Shown in pieces: positions 24,469 through 33,691 of a DNA stretch of 51,104 bases (positions within the stretch are counted from its first letter, which is position 1; every line of letters starts with the position of its first letter). Location of the stretch: contig DAOUHZ010000098.1 of the NCBI GenBank assembly GCA_034428455.1, positions 1 to 51,104 of the forward strand, written 5' to 3'. The DNA comes from Bin87 sp034428455. GTDB lineage: Bacteria; Chloroflexota; Dehalococcoidia; Lucifugimonadales; UBA3495. A program made the position numbers and the translations under genes. Under the pieces are notes generated by a model. It saw only the letters and a program-made list of their open reading frames with translations, was not told where the DNA came from and did not search any database.

Positions 24469-25236
24469 CTAAACGATATAGCGCCCGCCCACCACGTTCA
24501 TGCGGTCACCGGTGATGTACGACGACTCGTCGCTGGCGTAGAACAGGCAGGCGTTGGCGATGTCCTGCACCGTGCCCTGGCGGCCCAGGGGTATCTCCTT
24601 CAGGTGCTGGTCGGAACCGCGGGCCACGTCCTGGAACTCTGGATACCACTCCGGATGGGCTCGCGCGGTGTCGGTGGAACCGGGGTTCACCAGGTTCGCG
24701 CGCACGCCGTACTGAGCGCACTCGGCGGCAACTGCGCGGATCAGGCCGAGCAGGCCGGTTTTCGCCGTGGTGACGATGGCGGTATCGGGGCGGCCGGTGA
24801 TGGCCGACTGCCCGCCCAGCCCGATGATGCTCCCGGAACGTTGCTCGATCATCGCCGGCAGAACGGCGTGGATCAGGTAGAACGCGGAGTGCAGGTTGGT
24901 AGCCATCACGCTCTGCCATTCCTCCACCGTCACCTCCAGGATGGGTTTGTGGGGGCGCACCGCCACGTTGCTCACCAGCACGTCCACCGTGCCCAGGGCA
25001 TCGATGCCTTCAGCGACCATATCGGCCACGCGGTCAGGGTCTGCCACGTCCCCGATGACGGTGTAGGTCTGGACGCCCAATTCGCGGCACTCGGCGGCCA
25101 CCGCCTCCAGTTCCTCGGCCGACTGCCGGGTGTTCAGGATCAGGTTTGCGCCCTCGCGGGCGAAGGTTCGCGCGACTTCGGCGCCGATGTTGCGGCTGGC
25201 GCCGGTGATCATTGCCGTCTTGTTTTCCAAACGCAT
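24469..25236 (-). CDS. SDR-fold protein with degenerate catalytic site
   Basis: A 255-residue short-chain dehydrogenase fold: TGASRNIG at residues 11-18 (with Asn in place of the second Gly), SNVA instead of NNAG, and MNVVGGRYIV at the end. The catalytic Tyr-x3-Lys reads VTTAK (Val155, Lys159), and the Ser expected 13 residues earlier is Gly142. Both key proton-handling residues are therefore missing, while Asn114 and Lys159 remain. It may be a binding or regulatory SDR or use a different mechanism. The gene is convergent with the PfkB kinase gene. Confidence 0.85.
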   Translation of the reverse strand: MRLENKTAMITGASRNIGAEVARTFAREGANLILNTRQSAEELEAVAAECRELGVQTYTVIGDVADPDRVADMVAEGIDALGTVDVLVSNVAVRPHKPILEVTVEEWQSVMATNLHSAFYLIHAVLPAMIEQRSGSIIGLGGQSAITGRPDTAIVTTAKTGLLGLIRAVAAECAQYGVRANLVNPGSTDTARAHPEWYPEFQDVARGSDQHLKEIPLGRQGTVQDIANACLFYASDESSYITGDRMNVVGGRYIV

Positions 25237-25251
25237 TTCACTATCCCTGTG

Positions 25252-25479
25252 TTACTCTCGTCGGCTTCTTGTCAGCATCCATCTACCTAACGGTACGGAC
25301 ACGGTTACCAGCAGCCCCGTTACGCCAGTGCCGGCACCTACCACCGTTAACAGGCGGTCAACACTAAAGCTCCCAACGAGCCAGGCTGCAATGAGCGCTA
25401 CCGCCGTCAGCGACAACGCAGTCAACACGATCGCAACGGTAATCAGTATCGTGGCGACGGTAGGCAAGTACCATCGCAC
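25252..25479 (-). CDS. Small two-helix membrane protein
   Basis: A 75-residue protein with hydrophobic segments at about 9-35 and 44-64 and a basic C-terminus. It is the last of three small membrane protein genes in a row on the minus strand, 3 bp downstream of the previous one and 15 bp before the SDR gene. No known domain. Confidence 0.5.
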   Translation of the reverse strand: MRWYLPTVATILITVAIVLTALSLTAVALIAAWLVGSFSVDRLLTVVGAGTGVTGLLVTVSVPLGRWMLTRSRRE

Positions 25480-25482
25480 AAC

Positions 25483-25677
25483 CTACGCTCCGGCTTTGGC
25501 GTCTAGAATTAGAAACACGCCCGAAATGCCCATGACGCACCCCGATATTCCCATGGTAAGCATACCTGCCGGTAAAGTTACTTGAGACCAGTCCGGCATT
25601 AGGAAGCGACCAAGCAGGAACAGGGTAATGCCAACCAGGAACAGGACGGATGACAAGGTAAATATTCTGTCCAACAT
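25483..25677 (-). CDS. Small two-helix membrane protein, paralogue of the next gene upstream
   Basis: A 64-residue protein starting at ATG 25677. Two hydrophobic helices flank a short loop. The spacing of LFLxG, W..VT.PxG and GI.SG..L.L matches the 71-residue protein encoded just upstream, so the two arose by tandem duplication. Function unknown. Confidence 0.5.
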   Translation of the reverse strand: MLDRIFTLSSVLFLVGITLFLLGRFLMPDWSQVTLPAGMLTMGISGCVMGISGVFLILDAKAGA

Positions 25678-25691
25678 GACGCCGTCGCTCC

Positions 25692-25907
25692 CTATACTCT
25701 GTACCCTGGGGTTAACAGCAATGCTATCCCGGACACGATGCCGATCGTCCCACCAGTGAAGGCCAGGGTGAGGCCCATCGGTATGGTTACGGACGGCCAA
25801 AATTGGAACCATAGGTCACCGATGCAGAGGGCGACCATCCCCAAAAAGAATAGCAGCAGCGATGCGGTATGAATTTTGGCCCACAAAATCATCGCCACAG
25901 CCTCCAC
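25692..25907 (-). CDS. Small two-helix membrane protein
   Basis: A 71-residue protein with helices at about 10-32 and 44-65, paralogous to the protein encoded 14 bp downstream (shared LFFLG, WPSVTIPMG and GIVSG). It is the first gene of a compact three-gene run. Unknown function. Confidence 0.5.
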   Translation of the reverse strand: MEAVAMILWAKIHTASLLLFFLGMVALCIGDLWFQFWPSVTIPMGLTLAFTGGTIGIVSGIALLLTPGYRV

Positions 25908-26009
25908 TGCGTTACAGGAAAAGCATAAGATCGAGGGCCGCGCTTGTCAAAGTGCAACGGGGGCGACGCAACGGTCGCCCCCGGCATCATGGTTGCGTTT
26001 GGCACTAGG

Positions 26010-27050
26010 TCAGTAAGGCCCGTACCCCGGCACGTTGATGCACGCCGCGATGTGGTCCGGCAGCACCTCCCTCGCCTCCGGGTTGACTCGCGAGCAGTCG
26101 TCCGTAGCGATGGGGCAGCGCGGGTGGAAGACGCAACCGCTGGGCGGGTTCAGCGGGCTGGGAACCTCGCCCGAGAGGATGATCCGTTCCCGCTGGGCGT
26201 CCAGCACCGGGTCGGGAATCGGCACCGCCGACAGCAGCGCGCGCGTGTAGGGATGCTGCGGGTTCTCATAGATGGCGTTGCGGTCGGCGATCTCCACGAT
26301 CTTGCCCAGGTACATCACCGCGACCCGGTCGCTGATGTGACGCACCACGGACAGGTCGTGGGCGATGAACAGGTAAGTGAGGTCGTACCGCTCTTGCAGA
26401 TCTTCCAGCAGGTTGATGATCTGTGCCTGGATGGACACGTCCAAAGCCGAAACCGGCTCGTCGCAGACGATGAAGTCGGGGTCAACGCTGAGCGCGCGGG
26501 CGACCCCGATGCGCTGGCGCTGTCCGCCGCTGAACTCGTGGGGGAAACGGTCGGCCATATATGGATTCAGACCGACGTTGTTGAGCAGTTCGGCCACCCG
26601 CTCGCGGTACTCCCGCTTGTTGTTGACCAGCCCGTGCACCGCCAGGGGTTCGCCGATGATGTTGCCGGCGGTCATTCTGGGGTTGAGCGAGCTGTAGGGG
26701 TCCTGGAAGATGATCTGCATCTGGCGGCGCATGGCCCGCATCTGGCCGGTTTTTGCCTGGGCGATGTCAACGCCGTTGAACCAGATCTGCCCATCGGTGG
26801 GGCGGTAGAGACGCAGAATGCAGCGACCGGTGGTGGTCTTGCCGCAGCCCGACTCCCCAACCATGCCCAGGGTCTCGCCGCGACGCACGGTGAAATTCAC
26901 GCCGTCGATGGCTTTGATGTAGGCAACCGCTCGTTGGAACAGGATGCCCGACGTTACCGGAAAATGCATCTTGAGATCGCGAACATCCAGCAGCAGGTCT
27001 TCCGCTGCTGGCGTTGTGGCCGCAGTTTGGGGCATCTCAGCAGTCGTCAT
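26010..27050 (-). CDS. Oligopeptide/dipeptide ABC transporter ATP-binding protein (DppF/OppF-like)
   Basis: A 346-residue ABC ATPase: Walker A GESGCGKT, Q-loop FQDPYSSLNPR, signature FSGGQRQR, Walker B FIVCDEPVSALD and the H-switch IAHDLSVV. The C-terminal oligopeptide/dipeptide extension (HPRCPIATDDC) carries the conserved Cys pair, which can bind an Fe-S cluster in some members. With the adjacent DppD-like ATPase it would power the permeases at 33.7-35.8 kb, although it is on the other strand. Confidence 0.93.
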   Translation of the reverse strand: MTTAEMPQTAATTPAAEDLLLDVRDLKMHFPVTSGILFQRAVAYIKAIDGVNFTVRRGETLGMVGESGCGKTTTGRCILRLYRPTDGQIWFNGVDIAQAKTGQMRAMRRQMQIIFQDPYSSLNPRMTAGNIIGEPLAVHGLVNNKREYRERVAELLNNVGLNPYMADRFPHEFSGGQRQRIGVARALSVDPDFIVCDEPVSALDVSIQAQIINLLEDLQERYDLTYLFIAHDLSVVRHISDRVAVMYLGKIVEIADRNAIYENPQHPYTRALLSAVPIPDPVLDAQRERIILSGEVPSPLNPPSGCVFHPRCPIATDDCSRVNPEAREVLPDHIAACINVPGYGPY

Positions 27051-27115
27051 CGTGAAACTCCCTTTTCAGGAATGTCATTGCCACTGGTAACCAAACGCGA
27101 TGGTCGCGCCGGCGG

Positions 27116-28159
27116 CTAGGCGGTTCCCATGGCGTAGCTCAGGGCCTGCACGCCCAGGATCTCCGAACGCCAGCAGGCCGACACGTGGGGCTCCTCGGAT
27201 TCGTTGCTCTCCACGGGCATCAGCGGAGGCGCTTCCGTGACGCACTTGTCGATGGCAAAACGGCAGCGGGCGCGGAAAGAGCACCCCTGTGGCAGGTTGA
27301 CCAGGTCCGGCGGCTGCCCTTCGATAGGAACCAGCTTGGCCGCCTGACCATCTTCATCCATCAGCCGCTGGTCCAGCCTCGGCACCGAGTCCAGCAGGCC
27401 GACGGTGTAGGGATGGCGGGGGTTGGTGTAGATCTCAAACGCCGAGCCCCGCTCGATGATCTTGCCGGCGTACATGACATTCACCCGGTCGGCGTAGCGG
27501 GCCACGACGCCCAGGTTATGCGTAATGATGATGAGCGCCACGCCCAGGTCCTGGGTGAGGGACTTCATCAGCTCCAGGATCTGGGCCTGAATGGTCACGT
27601 CCAGAGCGGTGGTAGGCTCGTCGGCGATGATGAGTTGCGGGTTGCAGCTCAGGGCCATGGCGATCATAACGCGCTGACGCATGCCCCCGCTGAACTGGTG
27701 CGGATACTGGCGGATGCGGCGCTCCGGGTCGGGGATACCCACCCTGGCCAACAGGTCGACTGCGTCCTTGCGAGCCTCGTCGCGGCTCTTGCCCAGATGC
27801 AGCTGGATGGTCTCGGTGAGCTGCCGGTCCAGCGTCAGCACCGGGTTCAGGGATGTCATGGGTTCCTGGAACACCATGGCCATCTTTGCGCCACGTATGC
27901 GGCGCATGTCGTCCATGTCGATCTCCAGGATGTCCTCGCCGTCGAACAGGACTTCGCCGCCCACGGTTTTACCCGGGGGGTCCGGTATGAGGCGCATGAG
28001 AGAGAGCGCGCTCACGCTCTTTCCACAACCGCTCTCGCCGACCAGTCCGAGCGTTTCTCCGGGCATTACCTCATAGGAAACGTCGTCAACGGCTTTGACC
28101 ACACCTTCGTAGGTGAAAAAGTACGTTTGCAGGTTCTTAACTTCAAGCAGCGGGTCCAC
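27116..28159 (-). CDS. Oligopeptide/dipeptide ABC transporter ATP-binding protein (DppD/OppD-like)
   Basis: A 347-residue ABC ATPase with GESGCGKS, FQEPMTSLNPV, FSGGMRQR, LIIADEPTTALD and ITHNLGVV, plus the C-terminal FRARCRFAIDKC extension. It is the partner of the DppF-like protein 65 bp downstream; both ATPases are normally needed by one dipeptide-type importer. The gene ends are well defined; nothing is seen in the 220-bp spacer beyond its start (28160-28380). Confidence 0.93.
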   Translation of the reverse strand: MDPLLEVKNLQTYFFTYEGVVKAVDDVSYEVMPGETLGLVGESGCGKSVSALSLMRLIPDPPGKTVGGEVLFDGEDILEIDMDDMRRIRGAKMAMVFQEPMTSLNPVLTLDRQLTETIQLHLGKSRDEARKDAVDLLARVGIPDPERRIRQYPHQFSGGMRQRVMIAMALSCNPQLIIADEPTTALDVTIQAQILELMKSLTQDLGVALIIITHNLGVVARYADRVNVMYAGKIIERGSAFEIYTNPRHPYTVGLLDSVPRLDQRLMDEDGQAAKLVPIEGQPPDLVNLPQGCSFRARCRFAIDKCVTEAPPLMPVESNESEEPHVSACWRSEILGVQALSYAMGTA

Positions 28160-28380
28160 TGCAACGCTCCTTATCCGGTAGTGATTGGCGCGGCGGCCAA
28201 TCTAGCGGCGGTCTGGATACGGATTCTGGATATGTCCCTCACTCGTTTCCCAGCCTATGCTCCAATGATTTGTTGGTAAGCCAAATTACCATAGGCCGCA
28301 TACTGCTGCAAGCAGAATACGAGGCGACAGGCTGCCCGCAACCGCCGCAAGCGTTCCGCGTCGTCGCTCCGATTGGGGCA

Positions 28381-29667
28381 TCAGTACACTACCTGCTGCA
28401 CAACCAGTTCGTCGACCCGCGTCTCGTCCATACCCAACAGTTGTTGCAGCACGTATTCGTTGTGCTGGCCCAGAAACGGAGCCGGCGCGCGCACGGTCCC
28501 GGGAGTGTCGCTGAACCGCCAGGGGACTCCGTAGACCATCTCGGCGCCGACGTGGGGATGATCGATTTCCACGTAAGTCTCCCGTGCGTTCAGATGTGGG
28601 TCGGCGAACTGATCGGCAATGTTCATCACCGGCATGGCCGCCACTCCCGCCGTCTGCAACCTTTCCGTCACCTGCTGGGGGGTGAGGCTGCGCGTCCACG
28701 CCGCGATGCGCACGTCCAGCTCACGCCGATTGATCCATCGTGAGGATCTGTCGGCGAACCTGGCGTCGTCGGTCAGGCCGGCGCCATCATTCTCGATGAC
28801 ACCGGCCAAAGTCCGCCACTCCTCGTCGGTCCGAACGGCGATGGCTACCCAGGCGTCCTCTCCGGCGCAGGGGTAGTTGTTGTGCGGAGCGAAATCGGGA
28901 TCGTCGTTGCCGGGCGGAACCGGGATCTCGCCCGTCATCTGGTACTCCAGCATCGGCACTCCCAGGAGCGCGGCCGTGCCTTCCAGGTGCGCGGCCTCCA
29001 CGTACTGACCCTGGCCGGTTCGGTTGCGATGCCGCAGCGCCGCCACCACCCCCAGGGCCGTGCACAGGGCGGCCACTGTGTCGCTCCACGCGGCCTGGAG
29101 TTCGCCTACCAGCGGCTCACCTTCTTCCGGCGCGTAACCCACCAGGCTCATCATGCCCGACATCGCCTGGATGATGGGCGCGTAGGCCACCATGTCCCGC
29201 AGCGGGCCGGTGTCGCCGAAGGCCGGCATGGATGCCACGATGATGTCCGGCTTGACCCTGCGGAGGCTGGAGTGGTCCATGCCCAGCCGTTCCAGCACAC
29301 CGGGAGAGAAGTTCGCGAGCACCACGTCGCTGACCGAGGCCAGCCGTTTCAGAATGGCGCGGCCGGCTTCGGTGCGGAGGTTCAGCGTCACGCTGAGCTT
29401 GTTCCGGTTGAGCCCGTGGAACACCGGCTGCAACTCTGGCCACAGGCCGCGGTCACCGCCGGTTAAATCTTCACCGTAATTTTCAATGGGTATCATGGGC
29501 CGCCCCAAACGCATCCCGTCCATGCGCGCTCGGCTCTCCACCTTGATCACCTCGGCGCCCATGTCCGCCAGCAGGTGCCCCGCCATCGGCCCGGCCCAGG
29601 CGGAACCCAGGTCCACGACGCGAACGTTGCTCAAAGGCGGGCGGGGCATCGGACGTCCGGAAGCCAT
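28381..29667 (-). CDS. CaiB/BaiF family CoA-transferase
   Basis: A 428-residue family III CoA-transferase, which moves CoA between carboxylic acids. The N-terminal VVDLGSAWAGPMAGHLLADMGAEVIKVE and the internal NLRTEAGRAILKRLAS segments are typical. It is the second of a tandem pair; its ATG overlaps the stop of the upstream CaiB gene by one base (TAATG), implying coupled translation and perhaps a heteromer. Confidence 0.93.
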   Translation of the reverse strand: MASGRPMPRPPLSNVRVVDLGSAWAGPMAGHLLADMGAEVIKVESRARMDGMRLGRPMIPIENYGEDLTGGDRGLWPELQPVFHGLNRNKLSVTLNLRTEAGRAILKRLASVSDVVLANFSPGVLERLGMDHSSLRRVKPDIIVASMPAFGDTGPLRDMVAYAPIIQAMSGMMSLVGYAPEEGEPLVGELQAAWSDTVAALCTALGVVAALRHRNRTGQGQYVEAAHLEGTAALLGVPMLEYQMTGEIPVPPGNDDPDFAPHNNYPCAGEDAWVAIAVRTDEEWRTLAGVIENDGAGLTDDARFADRSSRWINRRELDVRIAAWTRSLTPQQVTERLQTAGVAAMPVMNIADQFADPHLNARETYVEIDHPHVGAEMVYGVPWRFSDTPGTVRAPAPFLGQHNEYVLQQLLGMDETRVDELVVQQVVY

Positions 29668-30890
29668 TACACGTCGAAGATGTCGGCGTTGTGCTGTCCC
29701 AACGTCGGCGCGGGGCGAACGATTCTACAGGGCGAACCGTGCAGACGCACCGGAGAGCCGGGGTAGCGGAAACCGCCAGCCTCGGGATGTTCCGACTCGA
29801 CGAACCAATCCCGCTGGTGGAGGTGCGGCATTTCCAGCGCCTCGTCCATGGTCAGCACCGGAGCGCACGGGATGCGGTTTTCCAGGCACAACCGCAGGAT
29901 CTCCTCCTTGTCGTGTTCCATGAACCAGGGCGCGATCAAGTTTTCGGCCTCCTCGGGGTATTGATCGCTCATGGCGCGCCGGTCCCGGTAGCGCGGATTT
30001 TCGGTCCAGTCCGGGTCGCCCATCAGGTGCAGGAACCGCTGGTACTGTTCCATCTGCGGCGCGTCAATGCACACGTAGCCGTCCCGGCAGGGCAGGACGC
30101 AGTTGGGAAATAGGCCCAGGCGCATCCGGTTCCCCGAACGTGAGCCGGCGATGCCGCGATAAATGAAGGTGGGCAGATGGTAACCGGTCAGCAGCGTGCT
30201 GATCACGCCCGAATCGGCGACGTCGATGTACTGCCCGCCGGCGTCATCGACGTCGCCGGTCAGGTTCGACTCGCGGGCCAGCAAAGCGACAATCGCGGCG
30301 TAGGCCCCGCCCAGGCCGGCCAGATACCCCGCCTGTCGGTCCGGCGTGGTGAGCGGCTCCCGGTGCGGATGCCCGGTGCCAAAGCTCATGCCGCTCAGGG
30401 CGTTCACCTGGAGGTCGTAGCCGGCATACTGCCGGTAGTCGCCGGTGCGCCCGTAGGGCGACAGCGACACGGTGACCAGGTGGGGATGCCGAATTCGCAA
30501 TTCCTCGGCGGATATACCGGTGGTTGCCAGCGTGGCGTAAGCCTGATTTTCGACAAATATGTCCGCGCTTTCCAGCAGGTGATGGAGTTGTTCTAACCCG
30601 TCCGGTGTGTTGACGTTCAGAGTCACCCCGCGCTTGCCCAGGTTGGCAAACAGGAACAGTCCGCTGCGCTCGGCGTGCCGCAGCCCGCCGGGAAATGGTC
30701 CGGCGCGGCGCGCCGCGTCCCCCTCCGGCGGCTCCACTTTCACAACATCCGCGCCCATCTCGGCCAGGACCTTGGCGCAAAACGGCGCCGATACCATCTC
30801 CCCCCACTCGACCACGCGAACGCCATCCAACGGCGCGGGTGAGGGGTTGGGAGCGGGGAGCGACGAATCTGCTGCCGACGTTGATGACAT
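29667..30890 (-). CDS. CaiB/BaiF family CoA-transferase
   Basis: A 407-residue family III CoA-transferase (VVEWGEMVSAPFCAKVLAEMGADVVKVE at about 25-52; FANLGKRGVTLNVNT). It leads the tandem pair and is divergent from the binding-protein gene at 31233. Together with the ABC transporter around it, the pair suggests import and CoA activation of an organic acid; the substrate is not known. Confidence 0.93.
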   Translation of the reverse strand: MSSTSAADSSLPAPNPSPAPLDGVRVVEWGEMVSAPFCAKVLAEMGADVVKVEPPEGDAARRAGPFPGGLRHAERSGLFLFANLGKRGVTLNVNTPDGLEQLHHLLESADIFVENQAYATLATTGISAEELRIRHPHLVTVSLSPYGRTGDYRQYAGYDLQVNALSGMSFGTGHPHREPLTTPDRQAGYLAGLGGAYAAIVALLARESNLTGDVDDAGGQYIDVADSGVISTLLTGYHLPTFIYRGIAGSRSGNRMRLGLFPNCVLPCRDGYVCIDAPQMEQYQRFLHLMGDPDWTENPRYRDRRAMSDQYPEEAENLIAPWFMEHDKEEILRLCLENRIPCAPVLTMDEALEMPHLHQRDWFVESEHPEAGGFRYPGSPVRLHGSPCRIVRPAPTLGQHNADIFDV

Positions 30891-31232
30891 GGCCTGGGTA
30901 TACCACTAACACGCGATCGCTTTACTAATCGGAAAGCCGCGCGGGAGTATATGGTTGCAAATCCGGACGCGCAACGGCAATCCGAATAAGTCGCAGCCGA
31001 CGTAAAACCACGCAATCCAGCCGGAGGTTCCGACACGTCCGCAAAGCGTAGTCGCGGTGACGATACCGCTCGCTATGAAACCGTTCAATAACGACAATCA
31101 ACTCAATCGGCATCGATTTGAATATTTTACGCCGCGTATATTATCATCAAAATGAATATTTGACATCAGGTATTGCCGATGCTAATGTTTGGCCGCACAC
31201 GGGAATCCGCTGACTGAAACGGAGGTATCCGC
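30891..31232. promoter_or_regulatory. Divergent intergenic region with candidate promoter
   Basis: A 342-bp spacer between the divergent CaiB and binding-protein genes. Its right part (31110-31160) is AT-rich and includes TTGAAT (31118-31123) and TATTAT (31139-31144), a possible plus-strand promoter with a short 15-bp spacing. GGAGG lies at 31222-31226, just before the binding-protein ATG. I see no further gene or strong repeat. Confidence 0.35.
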
Positions 31233-33053
31233 ATGGCAGTTCGCAGTATCCGCAACGCGTCGCGCATCGCCGCAGTTCCCCTGCTGATCGTATTCCTGTC
31301 CGTGATTGTCGCCTGTGGCGGCTCCGCTCCGGAGCCAGCCGCCGCGCCGGCAGCAACGGAGGCGCCCGCGGCCCCGGCCCAGGCCGCCGCTACCGCGGCC
31401 CCCGAGCCCACGGCCATGCCGGCCATGGCCGACGAGGACACCTACCTCCACATGGCCGTCACCCCGCTGCCCCAGGACACCTTCTTCCCCTGGTTGGCAA
31501 CCAGCAGCGGACACCTCGTCTTCCGGCCCATCTGGGAGAACCCAACCACCATCTCGCCCGAGACCGGCGTCTCCACGATCCTGCCCCAGTTGGCCCGCGA
31601 GTGGGACGTCAGCCCCGATGCCAGCGAGTACACCTTCTACCTTCAGGAAGGCGTTGACATGCACTTCGGCTGGGGTGAGTTCACCGTCAAGGACTTTATC
31701 TTCACCGTTGACCAGCAGATGTCCGACCCCCTGGCCGGCTGCAAGGGCCCCCTGAAGAAGTTCATGGGGTACGACTCCATGACGGAGATGATCGACGCCG
31801 GCAAGGCGGAGGTCATCGACGACTACACCCTGAAGATGACGCTGGCCCAGCCCCAGGTTGACGTCGCCGACTGGTGGTTCAACATCCTGGTGGTTCCCTG
31901 CGCGGCGATCCGCAGCTCGGCCCAGCACGCGGAAGAAGGCGACGCCATGTTCGAGAGTGGCCCCGCCGGAACCGGAGGCTTCCAGTTCGTGAACCGCGAG
32001 CTCAAGGAGTACACCGAGTACGAGGCCGTGCCCTACGACCACTGGCGCGTCAACCCCGAGTTCAAGCGGATGCGCATCAGCACCACGCCCGAGGACCTGA
32101 CCCGCCTGGCCATGCTGCTCACCGGCGAGGCCAACATGGTGGACATCCCCAAAGTCCTGCACCAGCAGGCTCTTGACGAAGGCATGGAAGTCTTCGAGAG
32201 CCCGCTGCCCTCCGTGGGACTGACCATCATGCCCTTCGGGCAGTACGAGCTCAGCCAGGTCAACTGGAATCCCGAGACCGAGCCCTGGACGGCCGCCGGG
32301 GAGACGGGTCGTCTCGTCCGCGAGGCCCTGAACCGGGCCATTGATCGCGAGCAGATCATCAACGAGCTGTTCAAGGGTCGCGGCGAGCCCATGTACAACA
32401 CCATCTTCCACGATACGCTGGAAGGCTGGAACCCGCGCTGGGCCGAGGAATTTGACGAGAAGTACGGCTACGATCCGGAACTGTCCAAGCAACTGTTGGA
32501 TGAAGCCGGCTTCCCCGGCGACAACGGCCAGAACCGCTTCTCCATGGAAGTCTGGCAATCCAGCCTGCCCGGCCTGCCGGAGACCATCGAGGTGGCGCAG
32601 ACCGTTGCCCAGTCCTTCCAGGACATCGGCATCGACACCAAACTGGTGGAAGTGGAGTTCGCCCGCGCGCTGGACGCCTTCCGCGATCAGCACGACGCCC
32701 ACTTCATCCTGCCCGTGCGCCAGACCATCCGGCAGATCAACGCCAACGCGCGGATCTACTACTACACCGGCGAGACCAACCCGGAGACCGGCCTGCCCGG
32801 CGGCGGCGTGGCCTACGTCGAGCACCAGATCTACGATGACAACTACGAGGCCCTGCTGCGGGAGACCGACCCGGCAGAACGGCACCGGCTGGCCCAGGAG
32901 ATGGGCGACCACATCTACGACAACTACCGCACCATCCCCATTGTCAACATTCGCGCCACCCTGGTGGTGAACCCCGACGAGGTGGCCGAGTACAAGTTCG
33001 GCAGCCTGACCGGGGTGTTCGGCCACCTGGAGTACGCCAAGGCGGCCCGCTAG
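31233..33053 (+). CDS. ABC transporter substrate-binding protein, family 5 (peptide/nickel type)
   Basis: A 606-residue lipoprotein. The signal peptide ends in SVIVAC (Cys28), followed by an Ala/Pro-rich linker of about 40 residues and then the SBP_bac_5 fold (LPQLAREWDVSPDASEYTFYL; NRAIDREQIINELFKG). It captures peptides or other organic ligands outside the membrane for the permeases downstream and the ATPases at 26.0-28.2 kb. The start at 31233 has a good GGAGG. A two-gene DUF2283 module interrupts the usual contiguity with the permease genes. Confidence 0.92.
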   Translation: MAVRSIRNASRIAAVPLLIVFLSVIVACGGSAPEPAAAPAATEAPAAPAQAAATAAPEPTAMPAMADEDTYLHMAVTPLPQDTFFPWLATSSGHLVFRPIWENPTTISPETGVSTILPQLAREWDVSPDASEYTFYLQEGVDMHFGWGEFTVKDFIFTVDQQMSDPLAGCKGPLKKFMGYDSMTEMIDAGKAEVIDDYTLKMTLAQPQVDVADWWFNILVVPCAAIRSSAQHAEEGDAMFESGPAGTGGFQFVNRELKEYTEYEAVPYDHWRVNPEFKRMRISTTPEDLTRLAMLLTGEANMVDIPKVLHQQALDEGMEVFESPLPSVGLTIMPFGQYELSQVNWNPETEPWTAAGETGRLVREALNRAIDREQIINELFKGRGEPMYNTIFHDTLEGWNPRWAEEFDEKYGYDPELSKQLLDEAGFPGDNGQNRFSMEVWQSSLPGLPETIEVAQTVAQSFQDIGIDTKLVEVEFARALDAFRDQHDAHFILPVRQTIRQINANARIYYYTGETNPETGLPGGGVAYVEHQIYDDNYEALLRETDPAERHRLAQEMGDHIYDNYRTIPIVNIRATLVVNPDEVAEYKFGSLTGVFGHLEYAKAAR

Positions 33054-33095
33054 AGCGGCAGACACCCAGTATTCGCAATCCCCTGACCCGGCATC

Positions 33096-33419
33096 GTGGA
33101 TGAAAACCTTGGGCTGCTCCGGGAATATGACCGCTTGCCCAAAGTTCCCATCCACGGCCAGGAGACCATCAACAGGCACCCAGGCATCCGACCGGAATGG
33201 GTTATGAGCATCATCAACGAACCCTTTGACCAATGGGAGGAGACGGATTATCGTACCGGCGAATTACGAACAATCCTCGTTGGGCGTTTGCGGCCATTCC
33301 AACAATGGATCAAGGTGGTATTCGCCGGCGTCGGAGATTCGCGGCAGTTGCTAACGGCGTACCCGGACCGGAGGCTGGCCCAATCTTATGGGGGAAGACC
33401 GTGGGAAATCCAGCAGTAA
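33096..33419 (+). CDS. Putative toxin-like protein of DUF2283 module 2 (DUF4258/BrnT-like)
   Basis: A 107-residue protein from GTG 33096, paralogous to 21356-21610: GIRPEWVM, TILVGRLRPFQQWIKVVF, LLTAYPDRRLAQSYGGRPW. Unlike copy 1, the whole N-terminus including DRLPKVPIHG is inside a frame with a usable start. The size, fold pattern and partner suggest a type II toxin, but this is inference. It lies 42 bp after the binding-protein gene. Confidence 0.6.
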   Translation: MDENLGLLREYDRLPKVPIHGQETINRHPGIRPEWVMSIINEPFDQWEETDYRTGELRTILVGRLRPFQQWIKVVFAGVGDSRQLLTAYPDRRLAQSYGGRPWEIQQ

Positions 33420-33691
33420 AGCGCAAGGACTTGGAACCGCTGCCGGAAGCCGCCATTGGATATGCCGCCGATGGAGACACCATATTCATACAGACAGGCA
33501 AGCGCGTCCTGGACGGTGAAGAAATCGCGCCAGGCATCGTAGTCCTCTATGACGCGGAAGACGGAAACAATGTTGTCGGGATCACCATAATCGGAGCCGA
33601 GGGAGTGCTCAAACCGTTCGTGGACGCAATCCTGACAAAATACGGCGCAACTGGATTGCAAGCCGGCGAGAAAATCAGCCATGACCGGTAA
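33401..33691 (+). CDS. DUF2283-like protein, module 2 (putative antitoxin)
   Basis: A 96-residue DUF2283-like protein (AADGDTIFIQTG; EEIAPGIVVLYDAEDG; VVGITIIGAEGVLKPFVDAIL). The GTG at 33401 lies within the upstream gene, with GGGGGA at 33390-33395 in its YGGRPW codons, the same 3'-overlap arrangement as module 1 (19 bp here, 16 bp there). The C-terminal FVDAIL..KYG block is shared by both copies. Confidence 0.65.
   Translation: MGNPAVKRKDLEPLPEAAIGYAADGDTIFIQTGKRVLDGEEIAPGIVVLYDAEDGNNVVGITIIGAEGVLKPFVDAILTKYGATGLQAGEKISHDR

Noticed and set aside
28160..28380. Possible gene between the DppD-like and CaiB genes
   Set aside because: No frame with a ribosome site or recognisable sequence; treated as a plain spacer.
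31182..33233. Long minus-strand frame of 683 codons opposite the binding-protein gene
   Set aside because: It is a GC-rich antisense shadow with low-complexity Gly/Val/His composition, fully opposite a clear family 5 binding protein.
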